The position numbers and the translations under genes are program-made. The notes beneath the pieces are model-generated. The model was not told where the DNA came from. It saw only the letters and a program-made list of their open reading frames with translations, and made no database searches. This document shows, piece after piece, positions 53,149 to 64,000 of a stretch of DNA of 64,000 bases (its first letter is position 1; every line of letters starts with the position of its first letter). This stretch comes from Owenia fusiformis (lineage: Eukaryota; Annelida; Polychaeta; Sabellida; Oweniidae), in the NCBI GenBank assembly GCA_903813345.2, contig CAIIXF020000004.1, positions 2,873,525 to 2,937,524 of the forward strand. Direction: 5' to 3'.

Positions 53149-53550
53149 TATAGCATTTTTCATGTTGATTCACCGTATTGTGCTGCCATCTTTCAATGGG
53201 TTTCTTATAGGTTTTGTAGGGTAAGGGATTGCCTTTCATTTCCTATAACTTGGGGGTATTTAAGAGAAATTTTGGGCTTCATTCAGTAGAGAGTTAGATC
53301 GGGGGGAACATCACACATCATTTAATTTCATCTTATTAATCTCATTTTCATTCTTTCTTTATCTTTGAACAGTTTTATTTTACACTGAAGAGTGTAATTG
53401 TACATGTTTAGTCTTTTACTTGGAATAAAGTATAGTTTTATGAATATATTAATTCTGTGTTAATCTTGTCTCTTTTACATTACAAGACCAATCCATATTA
53501 TTTTATGAAGAACCCACAGAGCTATTTAAACAACAAAGCTCGAAGCTTCA
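53149..53550 (+). repeat. 3' LTR (402 bp)
   Basis: Matches the 5' LTR with no difference seen. Preceded by the G-rich tract TTGGGTGGGGGTTG and followed by GTACC of the target site. Confidence 0.9.
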
Positions 53551-54068
53551 GTACCATAAGGTAATGAATGAATTTATTGTTTAAGTAACAGGTTTTTTAT
53601 CGATATTTACACATATAAATAAGAAATGATTTGTACCCTAAACACTTTTGTTTAAAAGATTTTGAATTTTATGATACCACCAGAGGGTTAAAAAAAATTC
53701 ACATATATTCTTCTTCATATGGACCACTTTAGTTCAGAGTGTTTGTGGCACGTCGATATGTTCGTAGTTTAAGTTAAAAGTTTTTTAAATCATGTTATTG
53801 TATAGATGTCACTGATTGAATGAGATAAATACAAGTAGATTGCCAATTTTAGATAATAGGCAAAACATCTTTCTATTTGATCGTTGTTTGTTTGTGATGA
53901 TATTTGTCTCATGGTTTAGATAAACAATTTGAAAGGCAAGTGTCATGATTAAGAACGACATTAAGGAAGTGGGCTCGTTACAAAGTTCAATAAATGCTTT
54001 CATAGATAGGGGGCAAGATTTTGATTTTCGGACATCTCTTTTTTTAAATCCAAAATAGAATTACTTAG
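53551..54068. repeat. Tandem duplication, copy 1 (right part)
   Basis: GTACCATAAGGTAATGAATG to AAAATAGAATTACTT repeats at 54119-54633. Identical short minus frames (53809-54003, 54376-54570) simply mark the two copies. The only difference noticed is one T in a T-run (53589 region). Confidence 0.85.
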
Positions 54069-54633
54069 GCCGCGATTATGATTTTTTGATGATAACTAAT
54101 TTTATTTTAATGTCAATAGTACCATAAGGTAATGAATGAATTTATTGTTTAAGTAACAGGTTTTTATCGATATTTACACATATAAATAAGAAATGATTTG
54201 TACCCTAAACACTTTTGTTTAAAAGATTTTGAATTTTATGATACCACCAGAGGGTTAAAAAAAATTCACATATATTCTTCTTCATATGGACCACTTTAGT
54301 TCAGAGTGTTTGTGGCACGTCGATATGTTCGTAGTTTAAGTTAAAAGTTTTTTAAATCATGTTATTGTATAGATGTCACTGATTGAATGAGATAAATACA
54401 AGTAGATTGCCAATTTTAGATAATAGGCAAAACATCTTTCTATTTGATCGTTGTTTGTTTGTGATGATATTTGTCTCATGGTTTAGATAAACAATTTGAA
54501 AGGCAAGTGTCATGATTAAGAACGACATTAAGGAAGTGGGCTCGTTACAAAGTTCAATAAATGCTTTCATAGATAGGGGGCAAGATTTTGATTTTCGGAC
54601 ATCTCTTTTTTTAAATCCAAAATAGAATTACTT
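54069..54633. repeat. Tandem duplication, copy 2 with empty retrotransposon site
   Basis: Begins GGCCGCGATTATGATTTTTT and runs without interruption through CAATAGTACCATAAGG, the exact junction at which the LTR element sits in copy 1. It is a within-window empty-site control. Confidence 0.9.
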
Positions 54634-55290
54634 CTATTTTAAAGAATTCGGGATCTCCTGAAAAACTTAGCCTATGACTAAAATGATTACTTCTCAAATC
54701 ATTGAGACTTCTGTACTTGAAACTTGTAGCTTGAAACCATTTCTGCCCGTTGAATAGTTTTGCTTCCGTTTTGACCCCAGATCGTCTTTAAAATAATAAT
54801 TTTTTTTATCAGAAATAATCATCTACATAAAATTCCATATGCTCTTCAATTAATTCAATTCCTTTCCGATAAAACAAACAAATAGCATTGTAACTTTTTG
54901 TACGAGGCCTGCCCGATTAAAAAACATCACTATGGCCAACATTGTTTAGGCTAGATGCTACGCCGAAATGATACAAACAAACAAACATACAAAATGCTAC
55001 CCAGGACATCTGACCACTTTAACTTGATTAAATCTAGGCTACTCATAGTTTCTTGCATCCAAGATAAATAATGCATGTATTATTATGAAAGATAAGCACA
55101 TCTGAAATACGGAGTATTTGGCGACGTTTAGAATGATCGATCCCTCAAAGAATATGTGGCGTGTCACCTTGAAATGTAAACACACTTTATTTGAGCAACA
55201 GATTTAGATAACATTCTTATTTTACATAATCAAAAGTTTATAACCGTCAGTTGTGAAAGTAGGAACCTCATTTAGGCGTGGAATATTTGA
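54634..55290. other. AT-rich DNA without a recognised feature
   Basis: I see no convincing reading frame, repeat or RNA gene in this stretch. Confidence 0.5.
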
Positions 55291-55297
55291 AATAACG

Positions 55298-55321
55298 ATG
55301 ACACAAAGAAAAGTAGCTGTG
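55298..55321 (+). CDS. Possible first coding exon of a carbonyl-reductase-like SDR
   Basis: ATG at 55298 followed by eight codons M-T-Q-R-K-V-A-V and a strong donor GTAAGT at 55322. Basic residues followed by V-A-V directly before a phase-0 intron is how many short-chain dehydrogenases (carbonyl reductase type) begin, the next exon supplying T-G-x-x-x-G-I-G. I could not find that next exon between here and 64000, so this rests on eight codons and one splice site. It may be chance. Confidence 0.2.
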
Positions 55322-55530
55322 GTAAGTTGACTATATTCTTGTACTATGAAACTCGCCAGTCAAACTGATTTTTTCTTCTGAGTGAAGGGACTGAAACATA
55401 CAGTCTCTTTTCAAAGGCAAGCAGTTGAACCTGAAAAATAAGAAATCTATACACCATTGTGCCATAATATATAGAAAAATATATTTATATATCACACAAA
55501 TGACATTTGTATATTTCAGATTATTTAGTG

Positions 55531-55563
55531 CATGGACCTATATCCTCAGGATATAGGTCCATG
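55531..55563. repeat. Perfect 33-bp palindrome flanked by TTTAGTG
   Basis: CATGGACCTATATCCT, a central C, and AGGATATAGGTCCATG form a perfect 16-bp stem. TTTAGTG precedes and follows it directly, as if a small palindrome had been inserted with a 7-bp duplication. Confidence 0.8.
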
Positions 55564-55860
55564 TTTAGTGTTTAGTGCAATAAGCCTGTGCCCCTTGTAA
55601 TTTGAGGTCTGTCCGCCATGTTATTTTTTTGAGAATAAACATGGTAGAGCATCAAATTATAAGAGGTTACAGACTTTATGAGTCAATTTACAAGCAAACC
55701 AACATATACAAATGTCATTCGTGTGCAATATGAATATATTTTTCTATATATTAGTCTATTGCATAGGCCAAAGGAAAAGTAGTAGTAAACTTATATAGAT
55801 TACTCACTTCGAGAGCCATGTTAGATTTTGAAACTTATGGCTCTCAAACGGAGAAGTGAA

Positions 55861-56338
55861 CAGCTGATCAATAGTGACCTTTGAAATTGAATTAAGTCGA
55901 TCCGCGGCTTACTTTTGGTCTCTAACTGTGTCTTACATCAGTATCATCAATCCGTGTAAGTATTGGAGCGCTGGAGTACTTCTTTTTCGATCAAGACTTG
56001 TAAATTGTTCATCGAGTTAAAGTTTTACAGACCTATTTCCAATATGGCGGTTTGCTAGGTGCGAGATACGCAACGAACGAAATGAATTTTGAGAATTAGT
56101 TAGGTTCGGACAACCTCCGGAGATTTACGAAAATGTCCGAGCAGAAACCGCCATATTGGAATTTGGCAGTAAAACGATTCACTCGACTAACGAATTACAA
56201 GTCTTGATCGAAAAAGAAGTACTCCAGCGCTCCAATACTTACACGGATTGATGATACTGATGTAAGACACAGTTAGAGACCAAAAGTAAGCCGCGGATCG
56301 ACTTAATTCGATTTAAAAGGTCACGATCATTGAGCTGT
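55861..56338. mobile_element. Hairpin element with ~200-bp arms
   Basis: The left arm (CAGCTGATCAATAGTGACCT to CAATATGGCGGTTT) is matched in reverse by about 56144-56338. The conserved text includes ACTTCTTTTTCGATCAAGAC. The centre is about 85 bp. The adjacent 55809-55854 forms another small stem (CTTCGAGAGCCAT / ATGGCTCTCAAACGGAGAAG). No transposase. Confidence 0.8.
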
Positions 56339-56414
56339 CCAAATGCTCCGTGGGAAAGCTATTATATCAAAATCCAAATAGCTTTCGCAGGAAGTAATAT
56401 ATAGAAACTTAGTT

Positions 56415-57966
56415 CAACAACATTAGACCTAGCCTGGGCCTCGTTTCTTATCTGACATGTCTTATGGCCCCTGCTAGATCTAACCTCCATGATCATTTTG
56501 CCTTTGATGCGTTAATATAATCGTTCCGCAGGTTTTGACAAGCGGAACTTATTAGACCCTCAAAACATGGTAATATTACATAAAGAATGTTGTGATTCAA
56601 GCATGCATACATACCATCCCGTATTAGTCCATGATAGGAAATCTCTAGGACGTCTAATAAAGGAGCTGGTAGCACACTATAGCACAGCCATATTTGACCT
56701 AACATTAACATACCTACATATGTTCCCTAATAATTTTTATTATAACCGTTTAATATACTTCCAGCTTTTAGGCTGAATCATTCCTGCCATTAACAGAGGT
56801 CAAAAAATTACCAATTTTTCACAATTTGGAGTATACAATGCAACAAAAAATAATACAAAATGATTTTAAATATTTGATTTAGGTTTCTAAGCTACAAGTT
56901 TGAGGTTATTTTTCTTATCAATACCAAAAAATTATGTACATGTAATCAGTGTATCAACGTTTTGTATTGTTTCTCAGGTATTAATAAGATAAATGCTACA
57001 AATGAATCACTTCTATATAAGAATGACAAATGCTTTAATTATGCTAGTTTTTCACAATGGGTCTCAATACATTTTGGGATATGGACTTTTATTCCGCGGT
57101 GAATATTATCAATAAAGGAGGGCCTATTGCTCTTCCTTGACTAATTGGGACTACAGCTAAAATTCTATTTTTCGGGAGTTAGATATAGCTCAGTCGCTTA
57201 TAAAACAACCATCAAGATTTGGTCGAATTCATGCATAATTGAGAAAAATCGTTATCATTATCTTAATTTGATTGTATCCAGCGTTAAGGTCAAAGAAGAA
57301 ACAACTATCCGAAAACTTGATGATAGCCAGCAATAACGTCAAGGAAGAATTGTAAGGCGTTCGATTGCATATGACTATAATTGATTATTAGACATGCCCT
57401 TGGGATATATGCACATTCCAATACCTCTGTAACATTTAATTAGATATAAATCTTTCTTATTTGCTGTTTGTATTGTCTTATGTTTTATAAAACATGAACA
57501 ATAATTTGTTGTTTGACCCCTTGCGATTATATGGAAAAATTCTGGTAATAAAATGTTTGAAATGGTAAGGAAACTAATATGTTCCCAATCATACTGTTTG
57601 TAAATGCAGTGCCGCAATGACGGTTAATTTCTGAAAGGATTTGCAATTTCGATGTTACCAGAACTGACCGACATTTTCGTTACATTCCAAACCTGTCTCC
57701 AATATTTTCGTAATTATGCATCAATAGGGTCTAAGGGGATACAGGATGGTATGTATGTATTCATAAGGTATGTATGCATGCTTGAATCACATTCTTTATG
57801 CAATATTACCATGTTTTCGGGGTTGAATTAGTTCCGCTTGTTAGAACCTGCGGAACGATTAAATTAGCGGATCAAAGGCAAAATTAGGAGGTAAGACCTA
57901 GCCAGCACCAGGGCCATAAGACATGTCAGATAAGAAACGAGGCTCAGGCTAGGTCTTATGTTGTTG
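56415..57966. mobile_element. 1.55-kb element with ~210-bp terminal inverted repeats
   Basis: The ends CAACAACATTAGACCTAGCC and GGCTAGGTCTTATGTTGTTG are inverted. The arms run to about 56625 and 57740 and share GTTCCGCAGGTT and CATGCATACATACC-type text. The 1.1-kb interior is AT-rich with short frames (57145-57336, 57375-57617) and no recognised transposase motif. It is probably a non-autonomous DNA transposon. Confidence 0.75.
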
Positions 57967-59383
57967 GACTAGACTAAATCTAGATGCATTATATATAAAA
58001 TCGGATTATAGTGGAACTCCTTACTATCCGTGATTTGATTGGTCCTCAACTTTTTCAGCAGAATTGTAAAGAGTAACGAGAGAGTAAACTCATGGCGTTT
58101 TAGAAAAGCAAAATCCATGATTTCCCATTATGCTCAGTGTCTTATTTTAGTGAATCTAAAAATCTACACCAATAAATTGTTTTGGAGATAAAATGATAAA
58201 TATTGCCTTGCAAAATATAAATTTATGTCATTCAATTATCATAGAGTGTATTTTATTTTTCCACATAGTATATCATTAGATTTTATCCTAAAAAACAAAA
58301 AATTCATTCAAATTATGTTACACTCAACAAAGTAATTGATGCTTACTTACTTGAAAGCTAAATATCCTGTGAGTTGTCATGTAAACTACCATTTATATGG
58401 ATCTGTTTTTGCATGTGGCTTTACCTTAGCCTTATTAGGGTTGGTTATTGCCACATAGAAGGTAGAATGTACCCTGCATGCAGAGTTTAGTTATAAACTA
58501 CCCTCTGCCTAGAATAGACTAATTACAGTTCAGTAGCCCTTCCCCCCACAACCTCACAGCCTATGCCCCTGACAGCCTGGGTCCTAGATCATTGCAAACC
58601 TACCACACTGATCCTCTCTCAAACAAGGAGCGAGCTGGAAGCAACACATGCTAAATATGTGCTCATTAACTATGCGATGACGTTAGAGGAAATTACCAAA
58701 GTGCATTAGAGTATAATGCAATTATATGAAATACTGTGTTCTGATTGGCTAGAATTAGAGACACCTTGCCAAGCTATATATGAATCACCCAAATAGATCG
58801 TTCCGTGTATCTAAGAGGTGACAAGGTTGATAAGAGTATCAATTGTTTTCAAAATATTATTGGTGACAATATAAGCTGCACTAGGACCCATAAATTGCCA
58901 CTACAGTAACTAGAAATATAAGCCATAGGCTTACTGCGAAACATGTCAATTTAAACTAGGTTTCTAAGTCTGTCTCTGAAAAAGATGAGCTAAACAACAT
59001 TGGTTGTTAGATTTTATTATTTTCTAGGGTAAAATCAAATTATTTACTTGATAAAAAGTCAGGTCACAATATTATGAATTGACAAGTATAGATTAATATT
59101 TTGAAAGGTAGGAGAAAGCTAAAATCACCAAAGAAATATTTATTAGTAGTGGTTTTGTGCATGGGAATGGGGGATGACTCTAAAACAAAAAAATATTGGA
59201 GTTAATTTTGGCTATTAGTCGAGATGAAGAGTGTCAAATAGCACAATGGCTTGTGACCTATTTACTAAACTCCATATACCTTTCCAATAAACTAAATATA
59301 CCTTCCAATAAACCCTACCATCTTTTAGCCATTTACAATATCATTTTCATTCTTGCTTGCTACAACCTATATTGTATCATCAT

Positions 59384-59870
59384 CAGGCCTGTCAACTGTC
59401 CCGCAATTTGCGTATTTGTCACGCATTTGCTGAAGAATTTGAAGTCACGCCAGTTTTTTTTGCGTGACAGAAAATGTCACGCAAATACGCATTTTAACTG
59501 GTAATTGTCACGCAAAAATATTTCTGTAGAAAACTTTTCGAAATATGTTTACGATACGGTAAAAATACGAACGTCGGAAAAAAACCGAACGCAATTTGTT
59601 CGGATTTGTCACGCGAATCCCGTATATGTCACGCATGTCCATTGGAAATTTTCGTACCTACCCCCCCCCCCCGTTGACGACATCGCGAGCGTAGCGAGCG
59701 CGAAAAATTTGAGGTGATCAAAGTTTGGCAAAGGTGCTCAAACTTTGGCCAAAGGTGTTTAAAAGTTGGCCAAAGGTGTTCAAAATTTGGACAAAAGTGT
59801 TCAGATTTGGACTTAGGTGTCCAACATTTTGAAGTCACTCATATTAGGTGGTCCCAAGTTGACAGCCCTG
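59384..59870. mobile_element. MITE inside the tandem array, with its own minisatellite
   Basis: The ends CAGGCCTGTCAACT and AGTTGACAGCCCTG are inverted and flanked by CATCAT on both sides. The body has several TTTGTCACGC motifs, a C-run and, at 59715-59830, about five units of a 22-24-bp repeat (GGCCAAAGGTGTTCAAAATT). hAT-like ends are possible but not proven. Confidence 0.7.
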
Positions 59871-62031
59871 CATCATCCACCCTAATACATTGTTCTTTGT
59901 AGAATTTAGTATGAGGTGGCAGGGTGGGTTAGTAATATCAGTTTATTGGTGGCAATCTAAGCTGCCCAAGGACCCATAAATGCCACCTACAGAAACATGT
60001 AGACTATTAATCATCAATCTAGAAAGCATAATGTAATTAATTTGTCTCTCCTATACATAAGTTAACAATTATTTTGACAAGCGAAATGTCATTTGTTTGA
60101 GTTTTATATTTTCTAGGGTAAAATCCAAATATATAATTGATAGCAAGTTACACTACAATTATTAGAATTGGAATAATATTGATTGATATTTTGCAAAGCA
60201 AAAGAAAACAAAATAAATCACACAAAAAATGTATTTGTGGTTTGTGCTTAACATTAGAATGTCTCTAAAATAAATAATATTGGAGTTTGATTTGGTTAGT
60301 AGTGACAGTGTCAAAGGAATTACAAATGGCATAGTGTCTTGTGACCTATTTGCCTAACTAAACATACCGGTACCTATCTTATAAGCCCTACCTTTTTAGC
60401 AATTAACAATAAATTCAATTTTGATTGTTAAATTTGCTTCCTGTGACATAATGTAACATCAATCATGTCAATACATTGTAATTTGTATTGCTCAGTGAAA
60501 AGTGGCAGGGCTGATCAGTTGAGTAGAATTGTCAGTTACTTAATTCATGTTATTAGGTACAACTTATTATATCATTGGTCCTTGTGCTTTTATATCAAGT
60601 GGCAGGGTTGTTTTAGACATTATTTGGTCTATCAGTGGTAATTTAAGATGTCCAAGGACCCATTAATTGCCACTTTCAGAAAGTGTTAATATAGGCTTGT
60701 AGGCCTACACTGCAAATCAATGCAGCAGACGTAGAATATAATAATAGTAAGAAATTGTGTTTTTCATATATGAGCTTACTATTCCTTTGATGAGTTGAAC
60801 ATTATTTGTTAGAGTTTTATATTTTCTAGGGTAAAATAGAATTATCCACTTGATAAAAACTCAAGTCACAGTTATTATGAATTGTTAAGTATTGATTAAT
60901 ATTTTGCAAGGCAGGAAAAAGCTGAAATCCCCCAAAACTATTTATTCATAGCGGTTTTGTGGTACATGAGAATGATTCTAGAATAAAAACATTGGAGTTT
61001 AGCATGGCTTTTAGTTGAGGTAATGGGTGCCACAAGTATTACAAATACATGTAGCATAATGTAGTATAACCTCATTTGCTTCTCTAATAGCTTTCTTATA
61101 AACTCTATCACTTTTCAGCAACAGATTGATAACATTGCTTCCTATAATCACCAATTAATTGTGCCTTGTACTTCTCACCAGTTTGATTTTCACACTCTGG
61201 ACACTGGAAACTGGTGTTAGATATTAATTTATTGGTGGCAATTTAAGCTGCCCTAAGACCCATAAATGCCACCTGCAGAAACATGAGAATTATGAATTTC
61301 CAACCTAAGTAGGCACTTGAGTGAAAGTTTGTCTCTGATATAAATAAGTTAAAAATTATTTTGACAAGCGAAACATCATTTGCTTGATTTTTATATTTTC
61401 TAGGGTAAACTCCACTTATATAATAGATAGCAAGTTACACTACAATTATCAGAATTGGAATAATATTGATTAATATTTTGCAAGGAAAATGAAAACAAAA
61501 ATCACAAAAAACAATTTATTTGCGGTTTTGTGCTTAACATTAGAATGACTCCAAAACAAATAATATTGGAGTTTGATTTGGTTTTAAGTAGTGACAGTGC
61601 CAAAGGAATTACAAATGGCATAGTCTCTTGTGACCTATTTGTTTACAAAACATACCTTTCAAATAAACCCTACCTTTTTAGCAATTAACAATAAATTCAA
61701 TTTTGATTGTTAAATTTGCTTCCTGTGACATAATGGAACATCAGTCATGTCAATACATTGTAATTTGTATTGCAGTGAAAAGTGGCAGGGTTGATAAGTT
61801 GAGTAGAATTGTCAGTAATTACTTTATTCGTGTTAATAGGTTAACTTATTATATCATTAGTATTTGTGCTTTGTATTGTTCATCCATCAAAGGGGATGCA
61901 GAGTTGATTAGACATTATTAGGTCTATCAGTGGCAATTTAAGCTGCCCAAGGACCCATAAATTGCCACTTTCAGAAAGTGTCAATGTAGGCCTTAGGGCC
62001 TACACTGCAAATCAATGCAGACAGATGTAGA

Positions 62032-62826
62032 AAGGATCTTGTACACCTGCCATTATGATCTCCCCATGAACAAAAATAAATTCATCTGATTTTTCAAAAT
62101 AAATATACTGCTTTTATTATTACATTTATATGTACACTAGTATCTTGTTGACCTATATTCAGCACTGTATTGATGAATGGGCCACTTTTTAGGGCAATAT
62201 TCAATCATAAAGTGTACAGGGGTAGAGATGCCAAACCAGGAAGTCTTTTTGTGTCTGTCTAAATCCATTTGCATCCTACACATCCCTACATCTTATCAAA
62301 ATATGTTATTAATTAATGAATCATAACAGTATAATCTTCTGATTTACAACGTTGTATGGGATTTCATAAGTGTAAAAGTTGCTTTTGAAGCATTTTTCTA
62401 TAGCCATTTTGTAGGAAAAAAATGATGAAAAAATGAATAATCTTTTAATTTGAAGTATGACCTGAATCGATTGCAAACTTTATATTTGCACATCTGATCT
62501 GAAATACCATTTGTGTCATATTGTGAAATTATTTAATTTGCAATCGATTCAGGTCATAGTGTATTTTAGGTATTTTTGTGAAAATCAATAGAAACCAATG
62601 GCCTCCATTGGAATCTGATGGTATCCACATGTTAAGTCAATAGAACACATCCAATGTCAAGTCAATACACCCTTGCTGAACTTAATGACCCCAACCTCAG
62701 CCCATGTGGGGCCAAACGCTTAAATATTTTCCAAAGTATTATGTAACATTGTATTCTTTATATTACACCTAAAAATGATTCATTTTGTTCATGGGGAGAT
62801 CATAATGGCAGGTGTACAAGATCCTT
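62032..62826. mobile_element. 795-bp element with ~48-bp terminal inverted repeats
   Basis: AAGGATCTTGTACACCTGCC at the left is the reverse complement of GGCAGGTGTACAAGATCCTT at the right; the identity continues through ATTATGATCTCCCCATGAAC. Inside is another stem (ATGACCTGAATCGATTGCAA / TTGCAATCGATTCAGGTCAT, about 62458-62560). It interrupts unit four of the tandem array. No transposase frame. Confidence 0.8.
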
Positions 62827-63189
62827 TGTAATGTCAAGTTCTGAATTGTGTTTCTCATATATGAGCTTACTATTCTTTTGATGAGATAAACATCATTTGT
62901 TAGAGTTTTATATTTTCTAGGGTAAAATAGAATTATCCACTTGATTAAAACTCAAGTCACAATTATCATGAATTGTTAAGTATTGATTAATATTTTGCAA
63001 GGCAGGAAAAAGCTGAAATCCCCCAAAACTTTTTATTCATAGCGGTTTTGTGGTACATGAGAATGATTCTAGAATAAAAATATTGGAGTTTAGCATGGCT
63101 TTTAGTTGAGGTGATGAGGGCCACAAGAATTACAAATAGCATAATGTCTTATAACCTCATTTGCTTACCCTATCTTAAAGTGCCCGATA

Positions 63190-63265
63190 AACTATAAAAT
63201 GCGCATGCGTCCAGGTGTTGATAAACTATAAATAGCGAAAATCCAGGGTTTGTCACCACAAGGTA
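63190..63265 (+). promoter_or_regulatory. Possible promoter and short leader exon
   Basis: GCGCATGCGT (63201-63210; NRF-1-like palindrome) lies between two copies of GATAAACTATAAA. The second includes TATAAATA near 63227. About 30 bp further is CACCACAAG followed by GTAAGCC (donor at 63262). This could be a TATA promoter with a small non-coding first exon of a gene continuing past the window. It is based only on motifs. Confidence 0.25.
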
Positions 63266-63269
63266 AGCC

Positions 63270-64000
63270 AGGGCGTGTTGAGAGAACAGCTAGTGTTGAT
63301 ATTGAATTTACATGTAGCCAGATAAGTTTCCTTATTGAAATTACACATGGTTATTAGCAATACTTTGTAGGTGCTAAATAATAAAATATTTAGAGTATAT
63401 ATGAGAGAAATTGGTCATTTCGAACCTGTTGAAAAGTTTGTGGCTCTCAGCTACACCGGGGAATTTACTTCCATGAGTACACACATAAATGTGGGGTTCC
63501 CCAAGAGGTACGCGACAAGGTGACCTGGCATCAAATGTGCGACTAAATGCTACTATCGAGAAGATAAAATAACGAATACGACAATAAGTTATTGCATGTG
63601 ACAATTCCGAGCCTTCATCTCACTGAAGTATTTTGAAGTGAAAATAGGATTTTTGTTTTGATACATGTATTCAGATGAACGTAACTTTATTCTGACAACT
63701 AATCAAAACTGAACAAAATTCATTGTACGTAACAGACAATTTATTGTTTTACAATGTTTTGATTGGCTAAACGAATGAAACCAACAAATTATGACATGTA
63801 AAATGACAATTTTGAAATGTAAAATTTAAAAGTGACAAACACAACCTCCCTATCCACTCTTTGGGAGCCCTAGTAAATTAGTAATATGTACATGCAGCAG
63901 TGGTAGTGTACAGCTTATTATCACACTACGCTTTGTATTCTAAAGCCTGTTGTTTGTAATAACACTGTTCACTCAACGTATGTTTTGTGTGTGGGCAGTC
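63270..64000. other. Unassigned right end
   Basis: AT-rich DNA. The frame 63374-63604 (minus) shows no family motif. I see no exon with both splice borders here. Confidence 0.4.

Larger units (their letters stand above)
48186..53550 (+). mobile_element. Non-autonomous LTR retrotransposon (LARD-like), 5365 bp
   Basis: Two 402-bp LTRs (48186-48587 and 53149-53550) appear identical throughout by eye. They begin TATAGCATTT and end GAAGCTTCA. They flank a tRNA-Leu primer site (48589-48606), an internal region with no protease, RT, RNase H or integrase, and a polypurine tract (about 53135-53148). GTAC is duplicated at both edges. The related empty site survives at 54119-54124 in the neighbouring duplicate, which confirms the boundaries. 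The element must borrow pol functions from another element. It shares its primer site and its spacing from PBS to first ATG (about 1.03 kb) with the 1820-15219 element. Confidence 0.9.
58860..63170 (+). repeat. Dimeric higher-order tandem repeat (~1.3-kb dimer)
   Basis: The markers TATTTTCTAGGGTAAAAT (about 59022, 60110, 60826, 61394, 62910) and GGCAATTTAAGCTGCCCAAG (about 58865, 59948, 60645, 61236, 61932) recur. After subtracting the inserted elements at 59384-59870 and 62032-62826, spacings alternate near 600, 716, 568 and 721 bp. Units one, three and five resemble each other (ATTATCCACTTGATAAAAAC, CATGAGAATGATTCTAG). Units two and four resemble each other (TAGCAAGTTACACTACAATT). The array is thus built from an A-B dimer. 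No open frame is conserved. Confidence 0.75.

Noticed and set aside
53809-54570. Duplicated 64-aa minus frames (53809-54003, 54376-54570)
   Set aside because: Identity reflects the recent tandem duplication of non-coding DNA; no motif, no splice context.

Overview
This is an intron-rich, AT-rich animal (metazoan) genomic window. The evidence is symmetric phase-1 EGF exons with GT/AG borders, a split TMEM254-like gene, Ty3/gypsy-type LTR retrotransposons primed by a eukaryotic tRNA-Leu, and many mariner- and hAT-like miniature elements. A marine invertebrate is a reasonable guess, but the species cannot be named from the sequence. There are no bacterial operons, CRISPR arrays, rRNA or tRNA genes.

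The main host gene lies on the minus strand and spans at least 39434 down to 53. Five coding exons, all joined in phase 1, can be assembled: exon A (39434-39286; start ATG and one hydrophobic signal-anchor segment), exon B (37748-37548; basic, with dibasic sites), one giant 7.3-kb exon C (36840-29545; 2432 codons of Pro/Thr/Ser repeats, Thr repeats and more than 400 Gly-X-Y triplets, mostly Gly-X-Thr), exon D (28627-28502; EGF-like) and a further exon (175-53; calcium-binding EGF-like). The predicted product is a membrane-anchored or shed, Thr-rich collagen/mucin/EGF protein. It is the most interesting item here.

The roughly 28-kb interval between the two EGF exons is full of other DNA: a young 13.4-kb LTR retrotransposon (1820-15219) with an intact 2552-codon Gag-Pol that carries C-terminal zinc fingers; a complex inverted-repeat structure (about 15720-17140); a decayed plus-strand copy of spectrin-repeat (nesprin-like) exons (19604-23656); a mariner inverted dimer (22125-23117); and two minisatellites that open long spurious reading frames.

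Upstream of the collagen gene, on the plus strand, a complete four-exon TMEM254-like gene (44544-47110, 114 aa) can be read across its splice sites. To its right is a second LTR retrotransposon (48186-53550) with identical 402-bp LTRs and the same tRNA-Leu primer site but no pol. It sits in one copy of a 0.57-kb tandem duplication, and the other copy preserves the empty target site.

The right end (55.5-64 kb) holds hairpin and terminal-inverted-repeat elements and a dimeric higher-order tandem repeat (58.86-63.17 kb) interrupted by two later insertions. It also has two weak gene-start candidates: a possible carbonyl-reductase first exon at 55298 and a possible promoter near 63200.
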